The notes beneath the pieces were generated by a model, which was given only the letters and a program-made list of their open reading frames with translations, did not search any database and was not told the origin of the DNA. From Archangium sp. (lineage in GTDB: Bacteria; Myxococcota; Myxococcia; Myxococcales; Myxococcaceae): a stretch of DNA of 10,947 nucleotides. Where the stretch lies: positions 1-10,947 of the forward strand of contig JAEUJR010000879.1 of assembly GCA_016793585.1 (NCBI GenBank), written 5' to 3'. The position numbers and the translations under genes were made by a program. Positions 1 through 6,009 of this stretch are shown here, in pieces. Within the stretch, counting starts at the first letter, position 1, and each line of letters starts with the position of its first letter.

Positions 1-1
1 C

Positions 2-715
2 ACCGCCTTCTGGGACCAGTTCTCGGTCTTCTTCCCCGTCGGAGAGGCCTTCTTCGTGCGCTCGGTGCGCCACTTCCTGCCGCAGCTGTCGGACGAGACG
101 CTGCGCGCCGACGTGGCCGCCTTCTGCGCGCAGGAGGGCCACCACGCACGCGAGCACAAGGCCTACAACGACTTCCTCGAGGCGCAGGGGCTGCCCATCA
201 CCGCGCTCGAGGGCCGGGTGCGCCGGCTGCTGGGGCTCGCGCAGCGCTTCTCGCCGCACCGGCAGCTCGCCATCACCTGCGCGCTCGAGCACTTCACCTC
301 GCTCATGGGCGAAGCGGTGTTGTCGAACGGCAACCTGCTCGAGGGCGCCCACCCGACGATGTCGAAGCTGTGGCGCTGGCACGCGGCCGAAGAGAACGAG
401 CACCGCAGCGTCGCCTTCGACGTGTACCTCGCCGTCCAGGGCAGCCACCTCGGGCGCGCGCGGGCCATGCTGTCGACGACCTTCGTGTTCTGGGTGCTCG
501 TCGGGCTGCAGACGCTCGTGTTCCTCGAGCGGCGGGGTGCGTTGTTCTCGCTGCGTGAATGGTGGCGCCTGTTCTCGTTCGTCTGGCTCGACCCGAAAGG
601 GCTGCGAACGTTGTTCAGGCCCTGGGCGCAGTACTTCTCGAGACGATTTCACCCGGCGAACCGCGGGAGCGAGCCCTTCGAGACGTGGAAGCGCGAGCTC
701 GGCGCAGCCTCATGA
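2..715 (+). CDS. Ferritin-like metal-dependent hydrolase family protein (PF10118 type), 5'-truncated
   Basis: The reading frame is open from the first bases of the window, so the start codon lies outside. 237 residues are visible; from memory the family is about 270-290 long. Counting from codon 2-4, the sequence shows a ferritin-like di-metal ligand pattern: E15 (GEAFF), E45xxH48 (EGHH), E96 (LEHF) and E131xxH134 (ENEH). A hydrophobic stretch at about 159-176 could be a membrane-associated helix. The family is usually called 'predicted metal-dependent hydrolase', but the ligand layout resembles di-iron carboxylate oxygenases as much as hydrolases. The reaction is unknown to me. The stop TGA (713-715) overlaps the ATG of the next gene (712-714), so the three genes are probably translated as a coupled operon with an SDR and a Baeyer-Villiger monooxygenase. 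Family call fairly firm, activity open. Confidence 0.82.
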   Translation, partial: TAFWDQFSVFFPVGEAFFVRSVRHFLPQLSDETLRADVAAFCAQEGHHAREHKAYNDFLEAQGLPITALEGRVRRLLGLAQRFSPHRQLAITCALEHFTSLMGEAVLSNGNLLEGAHPTMSKLWRWHAAEENEHRSVAFDVYLAVQGSHLGRARAMLSTTFVFWVLVGLQTLVFLERRGALFSLREWWRLFSFVWLDPKGLRTLFRPWAQYFSRRFHPANRGSEPFETWKRELGAAS

Positions 716-1554
716 AGACGCCGGGGTTTCGGGGAAAGGTGGCTGCCATCACCGGCGCTGGCTCGGGCATCGGCCGGGCGCTGGCCGAGGCGCTCTCGCG
801 GCAGGGCTGCGCGGTGGCGCTCTCTGACGTCGACGAAGCAGGCCTCGCGGCGACGGCGGCGAGCGTTTCGCGTGACGTCGAGGTCACCACGCGGCGGGTC
901 GACGTCTCGAACGCCCAGCAGGTGGTGCAGTGGGCCGACGAGGTGGTGCGCGGGCACGGGCGCGTGAACCTCGTCATCAACAACGCAGGCATCAGCTACG
1001 GAGCGACGGTGCGCGGTGGTGACGACGACGACTTCCGCCGCGTGATGGACGTCGACTTCTGGGGCGTGGTGAACGGCACGCGCGCGTTCCTGCCGCACCT
1101 CGAGCGGTCGGGTGATGGGCACGTCGTCAACGTCTCGAGCGTCTTCGGGCTCATCGCGTTCCCAGGGCAGAGTGCCTACAACGCCGCCAAGTTCGCGGTG
1201 CGTGGCTTCACCGAGGCGCTGCGCATGGAGCTCGAGCTGACGCGCTCGTGCGTCTCGGCCACCTGCGTGCACCCCGGCGGCGTGAAGACGAACATCGCGA
1301 AGGCCACGCGTGTGCATTCGTCTCTGGCCGACCTGGGCGTCGACCCGTCGCGCGCGAACGAGACCTTCGAGCGGAACTTTCGAACGACGCCCGAGCAGGC
1401 CGCGGCGCTGATGTTGCGGGCCGTCGAACGAAACCAGCGCCGGGTGCTGGTGGGGGCCGACGCACAGGGGCTCGACCTGCTCCAGCGGCTGCTGCCGTGC
1501 GCGTACCAGTCGGTGGTGGTGGCGCTCGGCAGACGGGGAGCCAGTCACGCATGA
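712..1554 (+). CDS. Short-chain dehydrogenase/reductase, SadH (Rv3085)-like
   Basis: A 280-residue classical SDR, probably a cytoplasmic NAD(P)-dependent alcohol/ketone oxidoreductase. Visible motifs are the cofactor loop TGAGSGIG (14-21), an acidic D39 at the end of the second strand (suggesting NAD preference), NNAG (90-93), and the catalytic S143, Y156 and K160 (SAYNAAK). The stretch around 108-130 (VMDVDFWGVVNGT) and the segment VSSVFGL closely match what I recall of Mycobacterium tuberculosis SadH, encoded beside the MymA monooxygenase. The ATG at 712 is chosen because it sits in an ATGA overlap with the preceding stop and begins just before the Rossmann strand; an open frame extends upstream to 559 but lies inside the previous gene. 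Its own stop (1552-1554) again overlaps the ATG of the monooxygenase. The likely role is oxidising a secondary alcohol to the ketone used by the next enzyme, which is inferred from context. Confidence 0.93.
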   Translation: MKTPGFRGKVAAITGAGSGIGRALAEALSRQGCAVALSDVDEAGLAATAASVSRDVEVTTRRVDVSNAQQVVQWADEVVRGHGRVNLVINNAGISYGATVRGGDDDDFRRVMDVDFWGVVNGTRAFLPHLERSGDGHVVNVSSVFGLIAFPGQSAYNAAKFAVRGFTEALRMELELTRSCVSATCVHPGGVKTNIAKATRVHSSLADLGVDPSRANETFERNFRTTPEQAAALMLRAVERNQRRVLVGADAQGLDLLQRLLPCAYQSVVVALGRRGASHA

Positions 1555-3026
1555 ACGACTTCGACGTCATCATCGTCGGCGCGGGGCTCTCGGGCATCGG
1601 AGCAGCCTGGCGCCTTCAGCAGCAGTGCCCCGGGCTGCGTTACGCCGTGCTCGAAGGGCGCGCCTCGCTCGGCGGCACGTGGGACCTCTTTCGCTACCCC
1701 GGCGTTCGCTCCGACAGCGACATGTTCACGCTCGGCTACCCGTTCCGGCCGTGGAAGGGCCCACGCGCGCTGGCGAGCGGCGCCGAGATTCTCGAGTACG
1801 TGCGTGAGACGGCGCAGAGCGCTGGCATCGACCGGCACATCCGATTTCGGCACCGCGTGAAGTCGGCGGCCTGGTCGAGCGCCGCGCAGCGTTGGGTGCT
1901 CGAGGTCGAAGCAGACGGCAAGCCCACGACGCTGCGGGCGCGCTTTCTTCACCTCTGCGTCGGGTACTACTCGTACGAGCGCGCGCATCAGCCACGGTTC
2001 GAAGGGCTCGACGAGTTTCGCGGCCAGGTGGTGCACCCCCAGTGGTGGCCCGAGTCGCTCGACGTCAGCGGCAAACGCGTGGTGGTGATTGGCAGCGGCG
2101 CGACGGCGGTGACGTTGGTGCCCGAGCTCGCGCGAACCGCGGCGCACGTGACGATGCTGCAGCGTTCTCCGACCTGGTACCTCGCGTTGCCGGGGCGCGA
2201 CCGGCTGGTGGCGCTCTTGCGACGGCTGTTGCCCGCGACCTGGGCGCACCTCGCCGTGCGCACGCGCAACGTGCTGTTGGCGACGGCGTTCTTCCAGTTC
2301 TGTCGTCGCTTTCCCCGGGCTGCGGCCCGCCTGCTCGAGCGTGGTGTTCGGCGGCACCTGCCAGGCCGCCCGCTCGCTCCAGACTTCACGCCCCGCTACG
2401 CGCCGTGGGACCAGCGCGTGTGCGTCGTACCCGATGGAGACCTCTTCACCTCGATTCGCGACGGCCGCGCCTCGGTGGTGACCGACGCCGTCGAGCGGTT
2501 CACCGAGCGCGGCGTGCGGCTGTCGTCGGGACGGGGCCTCGACGCAGACATCGTCGTGACGGCGACGGGCCTCGAGCTGCTCGCGCTGGGTGGCATCGAG
2601 CTGCAGGTCGACGGGCGACGCCTCGTGCCCTCCGAGCAGGTCGTGTATCGCGGGCTGATGTTCGCCGACGTGCCGAACCTGTCGTGGTGCGTCGGGTACA
2701 CGAACGCCTCGTGGACGCTGCGGGCAGACCTGGCCGCGCAATACCTCTGCCGGTTGATCAACCACATGCAGGCCGCGGGCTTCACGAGCGCGAGGCCAGA
2801 TGGGCGTCAGGCGCCCGAGGCGAGACGGCCGCTGCTGGAGCTGTCGTCAGGCTACGTCGCGCGCGCGGCGCCTCGGTTGCCGTCACAGGGAGACGCGGCC
2901 CCCTGGACGATGCGGCAGAACTATCTGCTCGATTGGCGTGAGCTGCGGTTCGCTCCGGTCGACGAGGCGATGCAGTTCGAAGGGCAGACGGGCTTCCTGT
3001 TGCGCGACGAAGCGGCTCGCGTGTGA
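1551..3026 (+). CDS. Flavin-dependent Baeyer-Villiger monooxygenase, EthA/MymA-like
   Basis: A 491-residue class B flavoprotein monooxygenase, which uses FAD, NADPH and O2 to insert oxygen next to a ketone and give an ester or lactone. Domains in order: FAD Rossmann motif GAGLSG (10-15); the GGTWDLFRYPGVRSDSDMF region (41-59) typical of the EthA/MymA branch; the Baeyer-Villiger fingerprint FxGxxxHxxxWP, complete at 156-167; and the NADPH Rossmann motif GSGATA (181-186). WDQR, a TATG motif and VGYTNASWTLRADL in the C-terminal half also match the family. Length equals that of EthA (489 residues, from memory). The ATG at 1551 overlaps the SDR stop, so translation is probably coupled. EthA/MymA-type enzymes act on hydrophobic ketones and cell-envelope lipids, but the substrate here cannot be read from sequence. 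AlmA-type alkane oxidation is an alternative label. It converges on the kinase gene with a 52-nt gap, in which I see no hairpin-plus-T-run terminator. Confidence 0.95.
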   Translation: MNDFDVIIVGAGLSGIGAAWRLQQQCPGLRYAVLEGRASLGGTWDLFRYPGVRSDSDMFTLGYPFRPWKGPRALASGAEILEYVRETAQSAGIDRHIRFRHRVKSAAWSSAAQRWVLEVEADGKPTTLRARFLHLCVGYYSYERAHQPRFEGLDEFRGQVVHPQWWPESLDVSGKRVVVIGSGATAVTLVPELARTAAHVTMLQRSPTWYLALPGRDRLVALLRRLLPATWAHLAVRTRNVLLATAFFQFCRRFPRAAARLLERGVRRHLPGRPLAPDFTPRYAPWDQRVCVVPDGDLFTSIRDGRASVVTDAVERFTERGVRLSSGRGLDADIVVTATGLELLALGGIELQVDGRRLVPSEQVVYRGLMFADVPNLSWCVGYTNASWTLRADLAAQYLCRLINHMQAAGFTSARPDGRQAPEARRPLLELSSGYVARAAPRLPSQGDAAPWTMRQNYLLDWRELRFAPVDEAMQFEGQTGFLLRDEAARV

Positions 3027-3078
3027 GCGCGAGGCCGCCGACGTCGCCGTCGTCATCGCGGGAGCTGCCGTGCGCTGA

Positions 3079-4809
3079 TCAGCCCGGCCGTACCAGCCCC
3101 AGCCGGGTGAGCGTGCGCTGCAGGTCGGGCAACCGCACCGGCTTTGCGAGATACTCGTCCATGCCCGCCGCGAGCACCTTCTCGCGGTCGCCAGCCATCG
3201 CGTGAGCGGTCAGCCCGAGAATCGGCACGTGCGCGCGCCCGGCCTCTTCGGAGCGGATGTTGCCCGTCGCCTGATACCCGTCGAGCACCGGCATCTGACA
3301 GTCCATCACGATGAGCACGTAGGCTCCGTGGCGCCAGCGCTCGACGGCTTGCGCGCCGTCTTCGGCCTGGTCGACCTCGAACCCGAGCGCCTTCAGGTGA
3401 TGCGACGCGATGAGCCGGTTGATGTTGTTGTCGTCGACCAACAGCACCTTGCCGCTCCCCTGCAGCCGCTCGTTCGTCGGCTCCGTCGAGACTGGTGGCT
3501 CGGCCGAGCGGGGGAACTCGAGCGTGAACGAGAACGCGCTGCCACGCCCCTCGGCGCTCTCGAAGGTGATGGCGCCGCCCATCAGCTCGACCAGCTGCGC
3601 CGAGATGGCGAGGCCGAGCCCGGAGCCGCCATAGAGCCGCGTCGTCGAGCCGTCGGCCTGCGAGAACTTCTGGAACAGCAGGTGCTGCCGGTCTTCGGGT
3701 ATGCCGATGCCCGTGTCTCGCACCGTGAAGCCAACGGTCGCGCGTTCGGCCGTGAGCGAGAGCGTCTGCTCGAGGGAGAGGCGGCCCTTCGCGGTGAACT
3801 TGAGCGCGTTGCCCAGCAGGTTCGCGAGCACCTGACGCAGGCGCGTGACGTCACCCACCACGAAGCAGCGCGGCTCGGCGCTCAGGCGCACCTCGAGGTC
3901 GAGGCCCTTCGACTGCACCAGCGGCTCCCAGAAGGTGGCGAGCTGCCGCACGAAGGCCTGCAGGTCGAAGGGCGCCGCCTCGAGGGTGAGCCGGCCCGAC
4001 TCCACGCGCGAGAGGTCGAGCACGTCGTTGATGAGCCGCAGCAGGAACTGGGTCTGCTGCTGCGCGAGGGTGAGCAGCTCGCGTTGCTCCTTCTCGAGCT
4101 TCGTCTGCAGCAGAATGTCGGTGAGCCCGATGACGCCGTTCATCGGCGTGCGAATCTCGTGGCTCATGTTGGCGACGAACTCGCTCTTGGCGCGGTTCGC
4201 GGCTTCAGCGGCTTCCTTCGCGGCCTGCAGCTCGAGCATCACGGCGCGCGTGCGGGCGTGCGCGTGCGCGCGGGCTCGTTCGAAGACCAGCGTGAGGCCG
4301 GTGACGGTCGAGTAGGTGAGCAGGTACTTCGTCAGCGCGGCCCCATCGGTGAGCACCAGCCCCTCTGCGGGCCAGAACACGCGGGCGCCGACGCCGAGCG
4401 CCAGGGCGACCGAGGCCAGGCCACCACCACGAAAGCCCGCCAGCATGATGGTGAGCGGAGGGATGACGTAGCCCCAGAGCAGCACCAGGTCGGGCTGGGC
4501 GCCGGTCCAGTACAGGGCGAGCAGCATCACCACGACGAACCACGCCTGCACGCGCACCACGAGCTCGAGCCGCACCCCGCGCCGCAGCGAGACCAGGACC
4601 GCCACCAGAATCGTCACGCACACGGCGTTGATCAGCGCGACTCGGTGGTCACCTCTGATCAACCGCACCACCGTGGCCACGCCGAAGAGCGCCAACATCA
4701 GCGCCGTGAAGCCGTGGAGCAACCTCGACCGGAAGAGGTCGTCGTCGTCGCCTTCCCGCACCCAGGGCCCGACGGCGCTGGACTCGAGGCGTTCGAGGAG
4801 CCATTTCAT
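3079..4809 (-). CDS. Hybrid sensor histidine kinase with C-terminal receiver domain
   Basis: A 576-residue membrane sensor kinase. The N-terminal part (about 31-176) is hydrophobic, with around five or six predicted membrane helices and no recognisable extracellular sensor domain, so it may sense something in or at the membrane. A helical, Ala/Arg-rich linker (177-210) leads into HisKA with the phospho-accepting H217 ([11 protein letters not shown]), then HATPase_c with the N box (N330/N334), DTGIGI (365-370) and GGSGLGL (394-400). The receiver domain (about 454-572) keeps D459/D460, the phospho-acceptor D503, T534 and K556. There is no HPt domain, so phosphate must pass to a separate partner not found here. 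The start is fixed: an in-frame TGA lies three codons upstream of the ATG, and no Shine-Dalgarno is visible. It is divergent from the FNR-like gene and convergent with the monooxygenase operon. Its target is unknown. Confidence 0.95.
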   Translation of the reverse strand: MKWLLERLESSAVGPWVREGDDDDLFRSRLLHGFTALMLALFGVATVVRLIRGDHRVALINAVCVTILVAVLVSLRRGVRLELVVRVQAWFVVVMLLALYWTGAQPDLVLLWGYVIPPLTIMLAGFRGGGLASVALALGVGARVFWPAEGLVLTDGAALTKYLLTYSTVTGLTLVFERARAHAHARTRAVMLELQAAKEAAEAANRAKSEFVANMSHEIRTPMNGVIGLTDILLQTKLEKEQRELLTLAQQQTQFLLRLINDVLDLSRVESGRLTLEAAPFDLQAFVRQLATFWEPLVQSKGLDLEVRLSAEPRCFVVGDVTRLRQVLANLLGNALKFTAKGRLSLEQTLSLTAERATVGFTVRDTGIGIPEDRQHLLFQKFSQADGSTTRLYGGSGLGLAISAQLVELMGGAITFESAEGRGSAFSFTLEFPRSAEPPVSTEPTNERLQGSGKVLLVDDNNINRLIASHHLKALGFEVDQAEDGAQAVERWRHGAYVLIVMDCQMPVLDGYQATGNIRSEEAGRAHVPILGLTAHAMAGDREKVLAAGMDEYLAKPVRLPDLQRTLTRLGLVRPG

Positions 4810-4970
4810 CGACGATCAACTTTCATGAGCCCCCAGAACGGTCGCCTGCTTATTCGTCGCACCTCAACGGCCCATGGGGCCATGTGCTCCACGACAAGCC
4901 GCGTCAGGTGCCGCTGACAGACTTCGGGTACTTGCCCCCCGCACGCTGGAATTGCGCGGTTGACGGCCAT
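4806..4970 (-). CDS. Possible 54-residue leader ORF overlapping the kinase start
   Basis: On the minus strand an ATG at 4970 opens a 54-codon frame whose TGA (4808-4806) overlaps the kinase ATG (4809-4807) in the same ATGA arrangement seen at three other junctions in this window. The frame is open much further upstream, but that part is antisense to the FNR-like gene. The peptide (starting [10 protein letters not shown]) matches no family I know. Third-position GC is roughly 60-65 percent by eye, well below the neighbouring genes, and there is only a weak AGG upstream, so this may be chance. The point in favour is that the kinase lacks its own ribosome binding site, which coupling to an upstream ORF would explain. 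Confidence 0.18.
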   Translation of the reverse strand: MAVNRAIPACGGQVPEVCQRHLTRLVVEHMAPWAVEVRRISRRPFWGLMKVDRR

Positions 4971-5049
4971 CACGTCGAAACCTGCGTCATCCTCCCCGGT
5001 GATCCTCCTCAAGTCACTGGTGGCACGGTCACTGCTCAAGGTCGGCCGC
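4810..5049. promoter_or_regulatory. Divergent control region between kinase and FNR-like gene
   Basis: These 240 bases separate the two divergent start codons and must carry both promoters unless the kinase uses a more distant one. The base composition is visibly less GC-rich than the flanking genes. A TTGACG at 4960-4965 resembles a -35 element for the plus-strand gene, but the position 17 bp downstream (4983-4988, TGCGTC) is a poor -10. An ATCAA at 4816-4820 is a single FNR-type half-site (TTGAT on the minus strand) just upstream of the kinase ATG, with no partner at the required spacing. Two copies of GTCACTG occur at 5013-5019 and 5028-5034. A purine-rich stretch lies on the minus strand around 4991-5010. 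Confidence 0.4.
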
Positions 5050-5093
5050 ATGGTCGACGAACCGGTTGCCCGATGCAGTGACTGTGCAGTGAG
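5013..5093. repeat. Four copies of GTCACTG/CAGTGA(C/G) around the FNR-like start codon
   Basis: GTCACTG occurs at 5013-5019 and 5028-5034. Its reverse complement CAGTGAC occurs at 5076-5082, with a near copy, CAGTGAG, at 5087-5093. The second pair is part of an 8-base direct repeat TGCAGTGA (5074-5081 and 5085-5092), 11 bp apart, and lies in the codons for the first cysteine pair of the regulator. CTCAAG also flanks the first pair (5008-5013 and 5035-5040). In RNA the upstream and downstream copies could pair and enclose the ribosome binding site and ATG. Function is unknown. Confidence 0.5.
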
Positions 5094-5691
5094 CGCCACG
5101 GGGCGATGCCCGTTCACCTCTCGCCGCGTGGTCGCAGGTGAGCGGTTGTGGATGCAGGGCGACATTCCCAAAGAGGTCGTCTTCGTGCGCGAGGGGCTGC
5201 TGAGCGTGTCGACGACCGAGCCGAGCGGCACCGAGTCGTTGTCGGCCGTGCGTGGCCCGCGGTCGTTGCTCGGCACCGAGAGCCTCTCGAGTCACCCGGC
5301 GCACGCGTCGGTCGAAGCACTGACCGACTCGACGGTCTGCACCACGCCGCCGTCGCAGCTGCAGCAGTGGGTCGGCCCTCAGACGCCCGCCGCCTCGCTC
5401 GTCGGGCTGCTCGTCGACGAACACGCGCGCAACGCCCGCGACACGAACCTGCGTACCGGCCCCTCGCTCGCCCGCCTCGCGCGCTTCCTGCTCGACTTCG
5501 CCAAGCTGGTCGACGCGGGCCGCAAGGCGCCGTTCTCGAAGCAGCACGTGGCGCGCATTCTGGGCATGCGGGCCGAGACGTTGTCGCGGTGTCTTCGGCA
5601 GTTGGTCGACTCGGGCATCATCGACTCGGGCCGCCACGTGCGCGTGAAGGACACGTCGCGGCTCGCGGTCATCGCGCGCGGAGCGGTCTGA
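5050..5691 (+). CDS. Crp/Fnr-family regulator with FNR-type cysteine cluster
   Basis: A 213-residue cytoplasmic transcription factor. Residues about 21-105 form the cyclic-nucleotide-binding-like sensor barrel, and about 140-205 the dimer helix plus winged HTH (HTH about 164-183). The recognition helix carries E176-T-L-S179-R180, matching the ExxSR motif of FNR that reads TTGAT half-sites. The N-terminus has C9, C12 and C20 (CX2CX7C; E. coli FNR is CX2CX5C). C97 in STVCTTPPSQL falls where FNR has its fourth ligand, Cys122 (SMVCEIPFETL). This supports an O2- or NO-responsive [4Fe-4S] sensor rather than a cAMP receptor. The ATG at 5050 is preferred: AAGG lies 8 nt upstream and the protein then begins just before the cysteines. 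The frame stays open to 4960. It is divergent from the hybrid kinase and upstream of an operon with an O2-dependent desaturase. Targets are unknown. Confidence 0.88.
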   Translation: MVDEPVARCSDCAVSATGRCPFTSRRVVAGERLWMQGDIPKEVVFVREGLLSVSTTEPSGTESLSAVRGPRSLLGTESLSSHPAHASVEALTDSTVCTTPPSQLQQWVGPQTPAASLVGLLVDEHARNARDTNLRTGPSLARLARFLLDFAKLVDAGRKAPFSKQHVARILGMRAETLSRCLRQLVDSGIIDSGRHVRVKDTSRLAVIARGAV

Positions 5692-5986
5692 GAGCGACCA
5701 GCGCCGGCCGAAGACTTCCTGCAGGGGCGTGAGCGGCGGTTCTGTCTCGCCCTGTCGCGGCGAAGCTGGGGTCTCGCAGGCCCACGTCTGACGCCCCTGC
5801 TCGGTGACGCGCGAGATGGTTGCCGGCGTGTTCGCGCACGAGCTCGGAGCGCCCAGCGCATCGATGGCATGTTCGAGCGCTGCGGCGCTAGACCAACCCG
5901 TGGCCCTGCTGATGGGCCTCGACGCGCGTGGCTGCCGTCGGCCCGCAGGCGACGAGCAGCATCGTGAGCGCGCCGAGCCGAATCAT
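5692..5986 (-). pseudogene. Possible frameshifted small lipoprotein gene
   Basis: This 318-base gap (5692-6009) holds no intact gene. On the minus strand an ATG at 5986 starts a 32-residue peptide ending in TAG (5890-5888). It begins MIRLGALTMLLVACG, a convincing lipoprotein signal peptide with lipobox LVAC, and its third positions are about 90 percent GC, as in real genes here. Removing one base next to the TAG (around 5890) continues into another open frame with about 80 percent third-position GC (reading SAAALEHAIDALGAP and including two cysteines, SSCAN and TWACET). That second frame has no stop before it runs antisense into the FNR-like gene. I read this as a decayed or mis-sequenced lipoprotein gene. 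A genuine 32-residue lipopeptide or chance are the alternatives. Weak GGTGG precedes the ATG. Confidence 0.33.
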
Positions 5987-6009
5987 CGACCACCGGGGTA
6001 CGACAGCCG

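Noticed and set aside
1545..2765. 406-codon open frame on the - strand
   Set aside because: It lies entirely antisense to the monooxygenase, which has complete FAD, NADPH and Baeyer-Villiger motifs. The product is Arg/His-rich and resembles no protein.
3027..3078. Terminator between the convergent monooxygenase and kinase genes
   Set aside because: There is only a short palindrome (CGACGTCG) without a stable stem-loop or T-run on either strand.
4627..4663. 8-bp inverted repeat GTTGATCA / TGATCAAC with a 21-bp spacer, resembling FNR half-sites
   Set aside because: It is inside the kinase coding region, encoding two LI-containing segments, and the spacing is wrong for an FNR site (4 bp expected between half-sites). 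Probably coincidence.
4804..4820. Possible FNR box at the kinase start (TTCAT...ATCAA)
   Set aside because: The spacer is 5 bp instead of 4 and one half-site is mismatched; only a single half-site is supported.
3202..4917. 571-codon open frame on the + strand across the whole kinase gene
   Set aside because: It is antisense to a kinase with every catalytic motif intact. Its composition (Arg, Glu, Gln and His rich) is what a high-GC gene gives on the opposite strand, and it matches no family.
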